Notes: generated by a model not told the origin, from the letters alone. Shown: positions 12,754-25,760, numbered from the stretch's first letter. The stretch: DNA of 64,000 nt from Acanthosoma haemorrhoidale (GCA_930367205.1 OV884011.1:145139937-145203936), one strand, 5' to 3'. Numbers and translations are program-made.

Positions 12754-13240
12754 CCCCCCCCCCTTAGCTCTCTAATTATAAGATTAAGGATGAGGGGAAA
12801 ATAAAGGAATATTTGGGTTGACCGGATCCTTGTACTAGGAGTACCTGCTTGAAGGTGGTGTGAGGGAATTAAGGAGTGTGGGAAGCCTCGGTAGAGGTTG
12901 ATTGTTGCGGTACAGTGGTGAGAGTCCACTGGTGGCTGGGCCTAGAGTCTCTCTAGGCGTGTAGTGCAGTCTTATTCAGTTGGAATGCAGTGATGGGTGC
13001 CCGTTAGAGGCTTGTTGTTGGTGGGCCAAGCGCCGTGATGTCCACCATTTGGTCCGCTTCACTAGATCTTGAGAGTTGCCATCTTGCCGGTAGCGGTTGG
13101 GGTGTCATGTCTCGGAATAGAGGGTTTAGACTATGCTTCATCGAGTCGAAGAACCTGATGTGTCTTCTTTGGATGGCTTCGGTGATGGTAGGGACCTTGA
13201 ACTTTTCGTGAAATTCGGGAGCCTTCATATCACGAAAAGG
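12754..13240 (-). pseudogene. LINE fragment A: reverse transcriptase C-terminus plus 3' UTR
   Basis: On the minus strand, 13228 to about 13004 encodes the end of a non-LTR retrotransposon ORF2, including RRHIRFFDSMKHSLNPLF and a following proline-rich TPQPLPARW. The same segment is read in fragment C (31905-32185) as RRRHIKFFDSLQHLTNPVF and TPPPLPHRW, which confirms homology. The region resembles the post-RT C-terminal tail of Jockey/I-type LINEs. The downstream part (13000 to 12754) is a 3' UTR shared with fragment B (29322-29540). It ends in a tract of 10 G on the sense strand (C on plus, 12754-12763). The RT catalytic domain is absent: this is a 5'-truncated, non-functional copy. Confidence 0.75.
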
Positions 13241-13639
13241 GGTATGCCATAGTGTATAAACTTTTCAACCCATGTAAGGTAATTACTGTCTTATTGTCTG
13301 GCATACAATTACTGACAACGAGCATTAATGATTTTGAATAAAAAAAAAATCATCAACACAAATAATGACATGAACACATGTAACTTTCATATCATTTGTT
13401 GCACAATTTCATGTAGTTTTATTCTATATCGAAGTCAAATGATTCTCTTATCTGTATCTTTACTATTTCAGAATATTTCAACGTAAGATTACAGTTAAAA
13501 GTAGCAGTGAAGAGTGAGACTATACATATATATTTTTTATTAAACAGCTTTATTATGATAGAATTACAATCTGCCTTAATGAGCAATAAGTAATTGTGAT
13601 AAATGATCTCATTCGTACCATATTGATAATTTTTGCCCT

Positions 13640-13929
13640 CCCGCATGCGAGAGAGGAAGCGGAATCTTGGGAAGTCCCCCACGCAACTCCGTCAGCCACG
13701 TCACCGGATACGAGCCAGCAGAGGCTGACCAAGAGCGCGAGAGCCACATACGCTTAGAACATGATTCCAGTGTTACGCATTTATTGATGAGTGGTGCAGT
13801 GCTAGGGGATTAGGGCGGTTGGATAGGTTACTATGGAATTTTATGAACTTGGAAAGAAGAGTTCGAGAATGTAAGGTATATTAAGATCGTTATGAAGGGT
13901 TTTGTTGCTGACATAATAAAGGGCATTTA
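13640..13929 (-). mobile_element. Jockey-clade LINE fragment, 3' part (right half at 14823-15195)
   Basis: This stretch, reversed, matches 42965-43300 of the larger Jockey element, including the GC-rich 3' region (13640-13765 against 43175-43300) and the end of the coding part. The copy is interrupted precisely at the GCATTTACTATT/GTTCTCAGG junction by the solo LTR; the uninterrupted sequence is preserved in the plus-strand copy near 42960-42980. Multiple stops and frameshifts make it non-coding. It is 5'-truncated, as is common for LINE copies. Confidence 0.85.
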
Positions 13930-13934
13930 CTATT
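13930..13934. other. Target-site duplication, left (CTATT)
   Basis: CTATT here is repeated at 14818-14822. The uninterrupted LINE copy near 42970 has a single CTATT at this point, so the five bases were duplicated by LTR-element integration. Confidence 0.9.
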
Positions 13935-14817
13935 TGTAGCGACCGCTAACTACATAAGATAAATCACCCTATACTCTATTGTATATATGTTGTAAATTGG
14001 TTATAATATGTTGTAAATTAATTTAAACAAATGTAAATAACATTACCAAACCATAAATCATACCAGTGTCAATATTGTAGACAATAAAAGACGCAGCTGC
14101 AAAAAACTAGTCAGAGTCTGGAAGGAAAAATCAGGTAGCAAGCCACCCAGACTGAGGCCTGGGTCACTGCCGAGAACAAAGCGTCACCAAAATCTGCGGT
14201 ATGGTTGGTCAGAATAACGCCTCAGATCATTGAGTATACATACGGCCGGGTTTTGGCCTGAAAATCATGTAAATCAACAACGGTTCTCTGACTGATGGAC
14301 CTGCAGCTGCACTGATGTTTCAAGACTTGGCCTTCTTATTTATGAAAACCTCTGGATCTCTCTTTCTAACCTCGCTATGTTTTTGACAGGCCTTGTCAGA
14401 CCTTACACTCTCCTAGTGGGATTCTCTGCCTTCGCCTCGCTAAAACTAGCAGCTCCTTGGGAGAGACCTCTCCCTCGTGGACAACGGTTGTCGTGGCCCT
14501 TCAAAAAGTACCTAGTAGTTTCTCCCACGGCAATACAGTCTGCCTCTCTCCAGTTCACACTCGCCTTTGGGATCCGGACGGATTTCGCCTACCCTCAGAT
14601 ACCGAGTGTGAATTCGTGGTCATTCCAAGACCACACAAACAACCTACCCTATACCTCTTCTCCTGAACATAGCGCTTTGTCGGGGCACATACTTATCAAA
14701 TATGGAGTCAGATAGTAAGACCCGTCATGAAACAATTGTCCAGGTCATAGCCTAATCAACCCTCGCTTCGTCACTAGGGCTAGGGTAACTTGGCACCCCC
14801 CTCGTGACGACCCGACA
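13935..14817 (+). mobile_element. Solo LTR (883 bp) of an LTR retrotransposon
   Basis: The unit begins TGTAGCGACC and ends GACGACCCGACA, i.e. TG...CA, and is flanked by identical CTATT 5-mers. It sits inside a LINE copy whose empty site is visible elsewhere in the window, so the boundaries are exact. There is no internal gag-pol region or second LTR next to it, as expected after recombination between two LTRs. An AATAAA at 14083-14088 supports the plus orientation, though weakly. TG...CA ends and 5-bp duplications fit Ty3/Gypsy or BEL-Pao type elements, but the superfamily cannot be decided from an LTR alone. The frame at 14377-14715 (112 codons) lies within the LTR and is not considered coding. 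Bases 14397-14712 recur inverted at 1827-2153. Confidence 0.9.
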
Positions 14818-14822
14818 CTATT
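14818..14822. other. Target-site duplication, right (CTATT)
   Basis: Second copy of the 5-bp duplication flanking the solo LTR. Confidence 0.9.
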
Positions 14823-15195
14823 GTTCTCAGGACTTTAGATTGAAAGGATTAGATACGCTTGATGTTCAACTTTTTTACTGTCCACCATAGTTCTATTCCG
14901 TACGTTCAGATTGGCTTAAGTATAACTTTATAAATTGGTAATTTGTTTCCTATTGAGAAATGGGATGTCCTTTGAAGTAGTCTGTACAGTTGTCCAAAGC
15001 CTCTGTTTAGTTCTCGTTTTTTAGCCTTGTGTGTGGGTTCCAGGTCAGTCGTTTGTCGAGATGGAAGCTTAAGTACCGTACTAAATCTATTACAGGGAGA
15101 GGAATGGAATTAAAAGAAAATAGTGGACAAGACTTGCGGCAGAGGGTGAAGGTAATCTGTGAGACTATAAAAAAAAAACCACCATTGGCTCGAAA
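14823..15195 (-). pseudogene. Jockey-clade LINE fragment, coding part (continues 13640-13929)
   Basis: Read on the minus strand this continues the LINE split by the solo LTR. It encodes broken pieces such as HLDKRLTWNPHTRLK and IYKVILKPIWTYGIE, the conserved region after the RT domain of Jockey-clade ORF2, and aligns with 42640-42965 of the plus-strand element. Relative to that element it retains about 70 extra bases (near 14920-14990), so the larger copy carries an internal deletion there. Stops and frameshifts are present. Homology fades near 15195. Confidence 0.8.
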
Positions 15196-18100
15196 CTGGG
15201 TTTTTAAAGTATGCTAAGAACTGAAAAGACTATTACGATGTATAATGAAGAATACTATTTACGAGACAGTAATGACTATACGGACACTGATAGTGTAGAA
15301 CTTTTTCACAATAGTTGTATATTTTTTGATTAATTACATTTGGAGTCGGGAATAGTCTGATGGCCTGCCTCTTATGACAAGTCAGTCTGACGACACTTGT
15401 CGCTAATGATGCATTTGTGGGAGGAAGTCGAACATCTTGCAAATTATGATTTCGTGACAAATGATGAAACCTTACATTTACCCAATAGTAAAAAAAATTG
15501 AATTTATGCTGTACGGATATGTAATATGTACACCTGCTGCATGAATGGGATGAATACTGAAAATGTACATGACGAAATGTAGTTTGCTGATAAACGCTAT
15601 CAGGATCTATTGAGCATGCTCAGGCCCTAAACATTGTCAAAGAAGGTAATTCAACCACTGTGTTCTTTTCAGGGCAGTTTTTTCTTCTCACAAATCGTAA
15701 CAGTACTTTATAAACTAGAATACGTCCTGTTACAAAAATTACGAAACGAAGTTAAAAAATAAAAAACGAGAAAAAACAAACAGAAAATAACACCAATATG
15801 TATGAAAGCTGGGTTCCTACGGGGAGTCAATTACGAAAGTGAGTATTATTTATTCACTTAATGCGGATTAAGGAAATTAATTTTATCATTACAATTCGTG
15901 TGACATGGTAAATCGTGTGAACGGTTCACGACTGTTTCTTTTCGTGAGTGGCTACGAACGCAATCTAGCCGACGTTCCTCACTTTAGTGATTCACGCCCC
16001 GTTGGGATCTGAAATTATGGACAGCGGTAATACAAAGTGAGCGAGTTTCCACGACAGTAAGATGGTGGAAAACGTATCAAAAAAAGCTAGACAGATTCCT
16101 GATTGTACACAAGGTTTTTAGAATATAAGTTACCATAACATCATATTTTTTTAAAAATGTAATCCTGAGTCTTCTCACGTATTAATACATTTTGTAGCTT
16201 AACATCAATGTAATCAATCGGTTTAATATAAAATCCACATTTCAGATACCATATCATATTGCGTACAGAGATTTTCATAGGAAAACAATGTGGTATTAGA
16301 TATAATTTATAAACAGTAATGTCAGGTATTTAGCATATTGCAGGTATTACTACAAGCTGTATAATGATATGGTTTCAAAGTACCAATAGCTTACCTAGGA
16401 TGAAATTTCTTCTTAAGTCTAAATGAAACACTAAAAAAACACGATATCAGGGATCTTAAGTTTTATGATGGATGTGATGGAATAAATGATAAATCAATAA
16501 GTCTTCCCATAAATTAACTCTATTTATTATCACAAGCCTTTTGACATCTCACGCTCCCAAATCTCTCGGCGGTCAATAGGTAGGTATTTATTTCACTTAC
16601 CAATAAGCTATTTCATCACTCCCGATTTCTTTTACCCAGGCATTAACGTAGACTTCTGGTATACGAGTACAGCCACATCTCCCAGTTTGACTATGGCCCT
16701 ACGGTACACGAATGTTTAATGGCAGGACTTGGGGAGACATTCAAGCAAGTCATAAACCACAACGTCGATTTTGTCTTCGAGCTTTCGCGGCTGTCCCATG
16801 TCTCCCAGCTCAACGTCGAGTTTAAACTCGACCAGCCTTCTGCCGGAGTAAATATTTACTTGGTTCACATACCTTTTTTAAATAATTAATGCTCACCCTA
16901 CCACTATATTCACAATCACACAGTTCAGCTCCTAAGCTACTACTAGAACATATATTCCCCTTCTTTCCAATCATTGTACCCCTTTCTACAGAATTGCAGT
17001 GTTCGACCGTTGCTTTCTTGATCACCCCTGCACTTTTTAGGTAGAGTATTCTACCTCCTAATATCAGGCAAGCCTCACGTAAGGCTTAAAAACCACCCTA
17101 TTCCATTAACTGCTTAATCATCGGATGGATAGTACATATATACATATATGTGGTTATATAACATACATAAACATATATTTTTTAACTGAAGTAAACACTT
17201 TTAAGTAAACACTCTCTAGAGCCGTTTCTTAGTGACCTTTTCAAATCACTGCCCTTCTCTCTCGATATTGTTTCTTTACGTTCTACGACCTTTATAACGT
17301 TAATACATGTTTTAAGTACAATTTAGTTCATAATCGATGTAAATAAAAAAGTTAGTAGAAATAAAAAAATCCTTATAAAAAATAAAAAAGGTTGGTGAAC
17401 CATGTAATAGCCAGTTCATTCCTTTCAAATTCATGCAATCAGACGAAAGAATCACGCCACCATCACAATGCAGGCATATTGCATATGCGTGAAAGCTATT
17501 GCTTATTACTTATTTATTTAGCGGTTAATATGTCCCAATAGGAAGGCCAATCGTATTCCAGTACACTTAAAAGGTATTCGTTCCATTCATTGAATGGTAA
17601 GGAATAGATTTTTTCAAGGTTGTGGCTACACCAAGAATAGGCAGATTGTTGACTGAATATAAATACTCTTTTTTTCTGGCCTGCGATTGCCCAGTGCCTA
17701 CTACAACATACGCTGAGCACGGCCAACTAGTCCGCTTTACCAGTGCAGCATAAGCACATTTAAAGTATTGTGAACACCTGAATATGACGCAGTTTCTGTA
17801 CGGGTCAGAGGCAGATACATGGCTGGTATTCGAGATACAAATAATACTTTGAATATTTATGGCATGAATAAAAGAACAGGCTTCAAGTAGACCTTTTATT
17901 ATAGGTATTCAAACTTCAAACGAAACAGATACATGATAAGGAAAGAAAAACTATCAATGCCACAAAAAAAAAAGTTTTTGATAGGTTTTACCGGATTTTT
18001 GGGGCTCTCCCTTCGATCGTGTGTGAGATATCTTTCCTCTGTCAGTTTATCAGTTCAATGTATGTTCGTTATGTGATAGCGGACGTAAATATTCTTCTGA

Positions 18101-21100
18101 TATATAGACCACAACACCTTAAAATGTGACGATTAGCTTTTGGTTAAAATAAAATAGCGGGAAGTATAGAGAAAAAAATTAACCGGAAAACAGTTGGTTC
18201 GTTCTTACAATGTTTTCTAATTCCCAGTTCATAAGTTATTTAAGATTTAAAGTTAAAGTATTTTTTCTTTTACGCGTAAAAAGTATAGTAAAATATTTAA
18301 AAATAATGTTTTGTGGACCAACAAGAGAAATCACGAGTTCGGTACTGTTTTTTAGCTATTTACAATATTTTCGATTTGTTAAAAATACGATTTTCACTAG
18401 CTGAGATGGTTTAACAAATAAAATAGCATTTTTGATCAATAATAACAAACGACGTTTTTCACCGTTCAACGATAATGTCTTAATATGGGGTTTTCACTTT
18501 CTACACCATTTATTTCCTTTGTATGTATTAAAAAATATTTAGTTCATAATGGGTGTAACCAACTAAATGTAAAAAACTTTAATTGTTAAAAAAACAAACT
18601 AAAGGCATGTCGTAATTTATTTACCAACTCCCTGTAACCACAAGTTGACATCTAATTTTTTTTTCTTGTACTAATTCGAAAATTTCGAACTTGTAAAACA
18701 ATGGAACATAAAGCAAAAAAGCATTGCCTTCCCTATCCCACTGGTGATTCTTGAGAGTTAGACGTTGGTAACAACACTGACTAGGACGTGAGGATTTTCC
18801 CATAGTCATCCCGCGCAATTACACAATACCTCTTCCTGACATTAACCGAAATGTCACGTCATATTACATCATTGTGCCAACTATATGTGAATATTTTGAC
18901 AGTATCAAGCACCTGATAGTGATCATAGTTGTTTTTGCAATTACTGTGGAACTTTTCTCACGGGTGGAAAATTTTGTGACATGGTGAGAATAATAGATAA
19001 TAAACCTCAGGTTATTAAAATTTATCCTGAATTGGCATCCATTGTTTTTATTATTATTAAAGTTACCAATTATACTCCGGATATATTTCATATAACAACA
19101 GCATAAGGTGTTCGTACTAATAAGTAAGTGAACGCGCACACTATTCAGTGGCATCTTTTGTGAAAAACGAGATACACAAAATTACAGATCAATCACAGCA
19201 TTTAATGGCATCCTAAATGGACAATGTGTTATGCAAAATAAAACAGACGATGGCGCGCAGCAGTACAAAAATCATTTTCATCGCCAAAAATAAATTACAA
19301 CCAAAGCTTAATTTTTTTGAATATTTTAAAATTATGTTTTTTACCGTTTCTTCCTATTTTCCATTGGAAAATAAATCAGAATTTTAAATCTTATATCGTT
19401 TATAGTCTGAGACTTGCGAAAGCGTTTAGTAACGAGGCAACATTTTTCTTTTCATATTTCCTCTATACAGTTCCAGATGTTGTGGAATTTTCCATTTCCA
19501 GATATGGCGAATCATTTCAGTATTTAGAAAGTAGTTCCCTTCTCTGAAAACTCGAAAATACAAGAGAGAGAGAGAAAAAACCTCCCGACTGAGTGAACAA
19601 TTGGGTCAATCGTCAAGACAAAAACCTGCCCGTCACCTAGATCAATTTGATCAATTGACCTTAGTCTAGGTTTGACTAATTCAACCAGAGAAACCGGAGT
19701 ATTTGATGGGTTGACAACGGAAAGATAACATATCATAAAATAAACAACTCAATAATTTAATATTTTTTTCAAATATAATGTTAGTCCGTGATCGACTAAT
19801 GAAAAGAAAAATATTTGGCATGTTCAAAAAGCTAGACTTTCTGCGATGTAAGACTTGAATGGTCCATACTGTTTTCAAAGAATTCAAACATTCGTTACCA
19901 CCAGTTTTTGAAAATATATAAAAGATGAGGACGTACAAAGTGAAAGGGTAAAACCAAGAGATGTCAAGAATTCGGGTTAGAGTCTCCTGTTTTTAAAAAC
20001 TAATTAAATGATTAGATGACTTTGGCCACGAATACTTCACGTGATTTCCTAGATCATCTATGTAACTGAAATCGCCATGTAAACAAATTAATAAAATTTT
20101 TAATAGCACGACAATCGCCATAAAAACCAGCTAGAAGTGTATATAATACGCGATATCTATAGTATGTATGCTTAAAAAGAAAAACGTCCACATCATTATA
20201 ACAAATGCAGTCATCAAGATAAAATAGAAGCAGACTATTTTAAGTCAATCACCGAATAGATGTAACAGTTGGATGTGAGCCAAGCCAGTTCAATTGCATG
20301 GCCTAAAAAGGCCACAAGTGAATGCTCTGTGTATAATACAGATCCGTTTTTGTTCATTCTTCTAAAATACAAATCTTTTCAAATATCAGTAGTCCATTTT
20401 GGTATTTCTCCAATTGCGAAAGAAGCCACCCCCCACCCAACGAGAGTCCATCCCCTCTCCAAAATTCATATTACCACGATTTGCATCTAAACAAGGAGTG
20501 GTACAAACAAGAGGCATTTGTTTACTATGCATGAGAACTTTCTAAAGCACGTATTGAATAAATGGAGTAAGAAAAAATAAAACATCTTTTAGTTTCTTTT
20601 GTTTTGTTTATTATTCTGTACAAAAATCGTAAGTTAATAGTCTCCTCTCAAAGCAAATTTTAGCAATAATAGCTAAAGAAAAAAATATTAATATTAAGTA
20701 AATTTTTAGTTTTTTTTTAGGTATAACAGTTATACTGCTGTATGAGAGGAAGTTAATCTTAAATTAATATAAAATCTCAAAGCAATGTCATAATTAATAA
20801 AAAACCAGTGATATATCAATCAATGGGAGAGGCTCGGGTTCTTGCACAGGCAGTGCGATTAAACCTGTTGCTATTATTTCTATTTTCTAAATCAAATTCA
20901 TTACATATAATTAATTTAATTGGTCATTTTTCACCCAAGGCTGAGTGCTCCTTGATCAGAACCACGGTCATTGAGGCAGGACGTATTGAACTTGTTAGGA
21001 ACAATAACAACTTACCACACAATGCTAATGCACAGTTTATTTTATAGTTTTATTCATGTATATTGTAAATACTGAGATACAAATAACGTTTTTCAAATTC

Positions 21101-22139
21101 TAAAAAAAATTTAAAACTACCTTCACATTAAAGACTGAACGTTTGAAAAGGATATTTCCAAATTGTTGTTCTCAGTTGAAGTCAGTAGAATTTCATTTCA
21201 TTTTGGATTCCCCAAGAAAATAATATGAAATCTTTTTCTATTATTTTAAAATTTATGTCCAATAATATTCGAAAGAATCACCTCTTTCCTAAAATATTCA
21301 AATCCTTGAAGCAACAAAATTTCTTGTATTATTCATTTCGCCTCATAAAGTTTGTCTCAAGGAGAACATTTTTTTTCCCGCTTCTGCCACTGTAAGTTAC
21401 AGCACACTTATGCCACATGATATATAATATCCGATGTTATATACATAATGATAATGTTATATACATTCGATACATTATATATATGTGAGTTATTCCACTA
21501 GAAATCTGCAAATAGATTTATTGAAAATTTTCCAATCGTAAAAAAATATAAGAAAGGAAAAATACCAGATATTTAGGTCCTTATATACGGGGCGGCCGTG
21601 AAAAAACAGATAAGTCGAAATCATTGACTTAACAACCGTACAAATCAAATTACTGAAATTAAACGAACAAAATTAAGCTACCTAAAACTTCACATTGAAA
21701 ATTCTTCCTCAAGCAACGGAATCAGACTCAAACCACGGAATTTCACACGACATAAACCACAACAAAAGAGACATGTAGGCACTTCATCTAAATGTTAAAA
21801 TTGGCTGACTGTTTTATGATAACAAAAACAATTAATATACCTGTTATGGTATGGAATTATAAATAAAATAAATATTTAAGCCAATTATTTGTACTATTCA
21901 TTTACAATTATATTAGGCAACTTTTGAAACAAAATATTTTGTAGGTGTTTGAGTAGTTTACAAAAAGTTAATATTTTGTTTGCTAGAATTAAGGATGGTT
22001 CCTTAACAGTGACAGTAAAATTACATAATGTACTACAAATATTGCTATGGTAGATCAGTATTATATTTTGTGTATCGTTTCGGAGAGTCACGCCTAAAAA
22101 ATGTTTTACAAAAATGTATTTTATATTTATTAAATACTC
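15196..22139. other. Long AT-rich stretch, no recognisable gene
   Basis: Only chance-sized open frames were seen, the longest under 100 codons. Bases 15900-16060 and 16540-17060 are less AT-biased. The latter contains a perfect 18-bp palindrome at 16815-16832. A (GA)n run of about 14 bases lies near 19562. A palindrome-rich patch with repeated TTGATCAA-like words lies at 19640-19680. None of these identifies a gene. Confidence 0.55.
16815..16832. repeat. Perfect 18-bp palindrome
   Basis: GTCGAGTTTAAACTCGAC is its own reverse complement. About 0.2 such 18-mers would be expected by chance in a window of this size with even base use. It is preceded 50 bp upstream by another CAACGTCGA word. Function unknown. 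Confidence 0.6.
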
Positions 22140-22500
22140 TTAATTCTCACCGATCGATCGGAGAAGGCTCTTATATGGCCGACGACTCCAGAGACTACAT
22201 AGTGACAGAAGTACACGGAGTGCAGTAGCATGTGCGGGAGCTTGGATACAGCAACTGTGAAACGTGGTAACTAGTACGGACTGCAGCGATCGGAGCGAGC
22301 CATGGCGTGCGACTGGCCCCGCTCTCTTCGAGCCTGTGGTAGGGCGGTCACGTGACAATGGAACTGCTACCTGTCACTTCTATCGCTGCTAACTCTGATC
22401 TACTTGCTCCTAACCAGCTACGATAAATACCTGCCAGTATTTTACTGGGAACGGGTGTGACGGGTTTCGGTAGGTAGACAGGGGGAAAGGTGCGAGCGGT
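22140..22500. promoter_or_regulatory. GC-rich CpG-containing island, possible regulatory region
   Basis: Within AT-rich surroundings this 360-bp block is about half G+C and holds about 25 CpG dinucleotides by hand count, close to the number expected from its composition. It contains CGATCGATCG (22151-22160), a CArG-like TCTTATATGG and the perfect palindrome GTCACGTGAC (about 22347-22356), the E-box type bound by MITF/TFE and USF factors in animals. Open frames on both strands are short (22140-22358 minus, 72 codons) and not recognisable. It could be a promoter or first exon of an unseen gene, or a transposable-element fragment. No TATA-initiator arrangement was convincing. Confidence 0.3.
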
Positions 22501-23859
22501 TAAGATTGCACATGTGTGGCAAGAGTCGATATAGTGACAATCGTTCGTAATTGCATTTATATGCAGTAGAGCGGTGCATTATCATTTCTTACTTGAAGCT
22601 TTCAAATTAGAAAATTAGGTTAACCGCAATAATTAGGTAATAGAAAAATAGTGTCACGGCCGAAACTCAAAACCACTCTTATGTACAGGCCAACCAGTCA
22701 TTCTCCCAAACAGTGTCCATAACTAATTTTATGTCTATTTTATTATTATTATTATTTGAGTCTATAATCAGTTAATAACGAATGACATATATATACATTC
22801 GACAGATCAGAGGGATTGAGGACCGATAAATTCCTTAAATCAGGTAAAGGTAAAGGTCTTGGCACTATTTTCTACTTACCTAACCACTATATATACATAT
22901 ATATGTTGCTAACTATTTATATGTATTGTATATATATATATGTAGTTTTAAGGAGGATTTAAGAGAAATATGCCTAAATGAATTATGTTATCTATCTTAC
23001 ATACAGAGTTATGTAAGTCTGTCTACTGCCGAGTTCGTGAAGATATATGGTGCGAGGATGTCCTGATGCTACAATCGTATATTTGAATATTAAGCGAAAA
23101 TCATTGATGGGCCTTTGGTTAGTTGACTTCGGTAACCCGCAGTATAGCGACGAAAAATATTATTTGTCTGTTATCGAGCAAGTCAACTCGATGGTCTATT
23201 GGTGCTCTTCAAGTTAATTACATCGCGGCATTCATCATCAAATGGAACAACTATGCAAAACATTATGACTCGAAAAACAAAAATCGTAAAATTAAAGTTT
23301 CTAAAAGTCACTACAAGAAATTATGGAGTTTATTTTTAAAGATCGAGTAATTAATTAATGATACATAATGTTTCTTTAAAGGTATATTTTTCACGTATTC
23401 CCAATATTTAATAGGACCTCCATACCAAATTTCATGTCTCGAGCTTATCACTCACTATGATTTGGGATGAAAACACAAGGGTTTCTGGTTTAGAAAGACC
23501 CAATAGCTCTAAAAATGAACTCGTTCCATTTAAAACAAGTCAAATCAACGAGTGATCTTCGACACGTATCTTGTTAATAATAAGAGATGATACGCTTAAT
23601 CCAAAATATGCGACTAAAATAGTTAAGAGGATGGAATCACAAGAGGTAGGGGGATATAAAGAAGAACAAGGCTCTTCATAGATGATGAGAATGAAGTCAA
23701 TGGAGGAACATAGCTGGAGAGAAGTCCCAGAGACGAAATGCTTTCCATCATCATGAGTTGTAAAAATATACACTCGTTGTTCGTCTAAGGAATCGAAGAC
23801 ACATTATCAGAGCTGCAGTACACCACATGTTAAACATTCACTTTAGGATGCATAGGTCA
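22501..23859. other. AT-rich DNA, no gene seen
   Basis: TA-rich microsatellite-like segments occur at 22880-22945. Nothing else could be supported. Confidence 0.5.
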
Positions 23860-23945
23860 CAGTTTGCGTAGACTCGAACGGCGCTAGTTCGATTCGTACC
23901 TGGGAGAGCGGAATTTATTTGTGGCAGCTCCACGCAGTAAACTAA
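23860..23945 (+). repeat. tRNA-like SINE fragment (B-box region)
   Basis: AGTTCGATTCG at 23886-23896 is a good match to an RNA polymerase III B box (GGTTCGANNCC), in a locally GC-richer stretch resembling a tRNA T arm. A convincing A box 30-40 bp upstream is not seen, and no cloverleaf can be drawn, so this is at most a fragment of a tRNA-derived SINE. Part of the following text, CGTACCTGGGAG, also resembles the start of the GC motif repeated at 51333 and 52873. Confidence 0.35.
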
Positions 23946-25675
23946 AGAATTTAAAATTTAAATATTTGCACAATATAATAAATACCATCTCTGAAAATAC
24001 GCTATAACCTAACCAGTATAACCAAAAAAATAACGATTCATGAACGTGGATTGGACAGAAAGTTGCTTAAATGATGAACAAAAACTATAAGAGTTCTAAC
24101 AAAAACCAAAATGCAGTGAATACTGATCTGTAGATAAGAATGTGCCACCCAATGGGATAGCCCCCCAAATATTTAGCCTTTAAAAACACTACATACGCTA
24201 AGTCTACATACATATTGTGAAGTGGAGATCGAAGATTGCTCACAGTTCCCTAGATGTCCCTTAGATGCGTATATAACATGATAGATCACACCCACTGCAC
24301 CACAAGGCGCATCTCAAGAGAGTAAAACACTAAATAAAAATAAAGAACGATATAAATATTTTCTATGCCCCACCATAGCATCTCCGCCCTACCGCAATAG
24401 TTCACATATGATAAATCCACTGATGGTGATCTACAGATGTGAAACAAACAGAAAGTGATTCCCACAGGACTGTGATCAATTCGCCCGTGTGAGAGTTATT
24501 GCGCTGAAATGGGAACGATAACGTTTCATTGAAGTAACCGCGGGCGACATCTGAGACTGAAGTGCCCGAATTCGTTTTTTTTTTTTTTAACTTTCGTTTA
24601 ATACTTTCACAAGGTGTAAAGAAATATGTTTGCTACCGCCGAGCCCGAAAGGAGAAAGTTTACTTGAAATCGATACGATGGCATCGTATCTCGTCTTTTT
24701 TTATGTTTGTGTTTATGTATCCTTGCATATATGTACTCGATATCGATTATAGAAATGATCAAAGCTATCTGCAGTTAACACGGTGATAAAAAGTGAAGTT
24801 TACAGAACTAACAAGAGAAATCCCTAGTTCAAACCGAATGAGTTTCAATCAACTAGGGTATTTCAAGCTTCCTTTCCCCCGGAACTTTTCGGTCTTGTGA
24901 CTCCCAGGGATGCTAACGCTCATTAAATATAAATAAAATGTTTCGTAATTTAATATAAATATGTGTAGTAGTTTTATCTTTCAGACTTTAATAGTTCGTT
25001 AATTCACACCAGAGCCACTTAACAGTAGTCATTTTGACGCAGCTACGAACTTAGTGGCTACTATTGAGCAAGAGTTCTTAACCATTTTGATTCGTTTTCA
25101 TGGATCTAAAAAATCGTCAGGAGATCGTCATCTACACTCAGAAACATATTTTTAAATGGATAAAATACAATGTTCATCAAGCTAGAAGCAGCTTTTAAAA
25201 GAGTTTTGTAGGTTATATAATGCTTTTGTCGTGTTTCCAAGAGCTCATAGGTACGCCTTAGAAAAATAGACAGAGAGTTTCGTACTTCAACTGAACTTTG
25301 GCCAATCACTTTCTCCAGTATTTATATTCATAGTATATTATAATTCATATTGCTAAAAGAGTATCAGCCAGGAATCTATTAGTAAAAATATAGTATTTAC
25401 AAATATTTATATTATCATTTTACATTATATTAAACGTGTGTTCGATGTTCTAATTAGGCCAAATTATAAAGTACTAATGAGCGTTAACGATGTTTGCTAT
25501 TTCTGAGTTAGAGCCCAGAAAAAAGCAGATTAAAGGATCCGTTCCAGGTAGAGTACATTCTTGGTAACCTCTTCTATGTGTATACTGTACCCAATGTTGG
25601 TGTAATGCCTTCTAGGGTTGCGAGAGTAAGGCTTAAGATGTTTGACACTATCTAGACTAGAGTACGTGCAGGAAT
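23946..25675. other. AT-rich DNA, no gene seen
   Basis: No gene or paired repeat recognised. A T15 tract lies near 24574. A tRNA-B-box-like word, TAGTTCAAACC, lies near 24827 without supporting structure. Confidence 0.5.
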
Positions 25676-25760
25676 AGTTCGGATATGGGACGGGACACCC
25701 CAACCAGAGATTGTAGAGATCCCGGGTTCAAGCCTTAACTCAGTACATATATCTTTTCTT
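25676..25760 (+). repeat. tRNA-derived SINE fragment
   Basis: GGTTCAAGCC at 25725-25734 matches the polymerase III B-box consensus exactly and is preceded by GAGATCCCG, closely resembling the minus-strand SINE at 48905-48990 (GAGAGGTCCCGGGTTC). The CAACCAGAGATTG stretch upstream looks like a decayed anticodon and variable region. No intact cloverleaf is present. There is no A tail or target duplication that I can define. Confidence 0.5.

Noticed and set aside
15917..15932. GTGAACGGTTCAC palindrome, resembling nuclear-receptor half sites
   Set aside because: The arrangement is everted, spacing does not fit an ecdysone-response element, and 13-bp palindromes are common at this scale.
24800..24840. 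ACAAGAGAAATC-type words near 18320 and 24806 as a possible SINE pair
   Set aside because: Only about 20 bases match, with no extension on either side.
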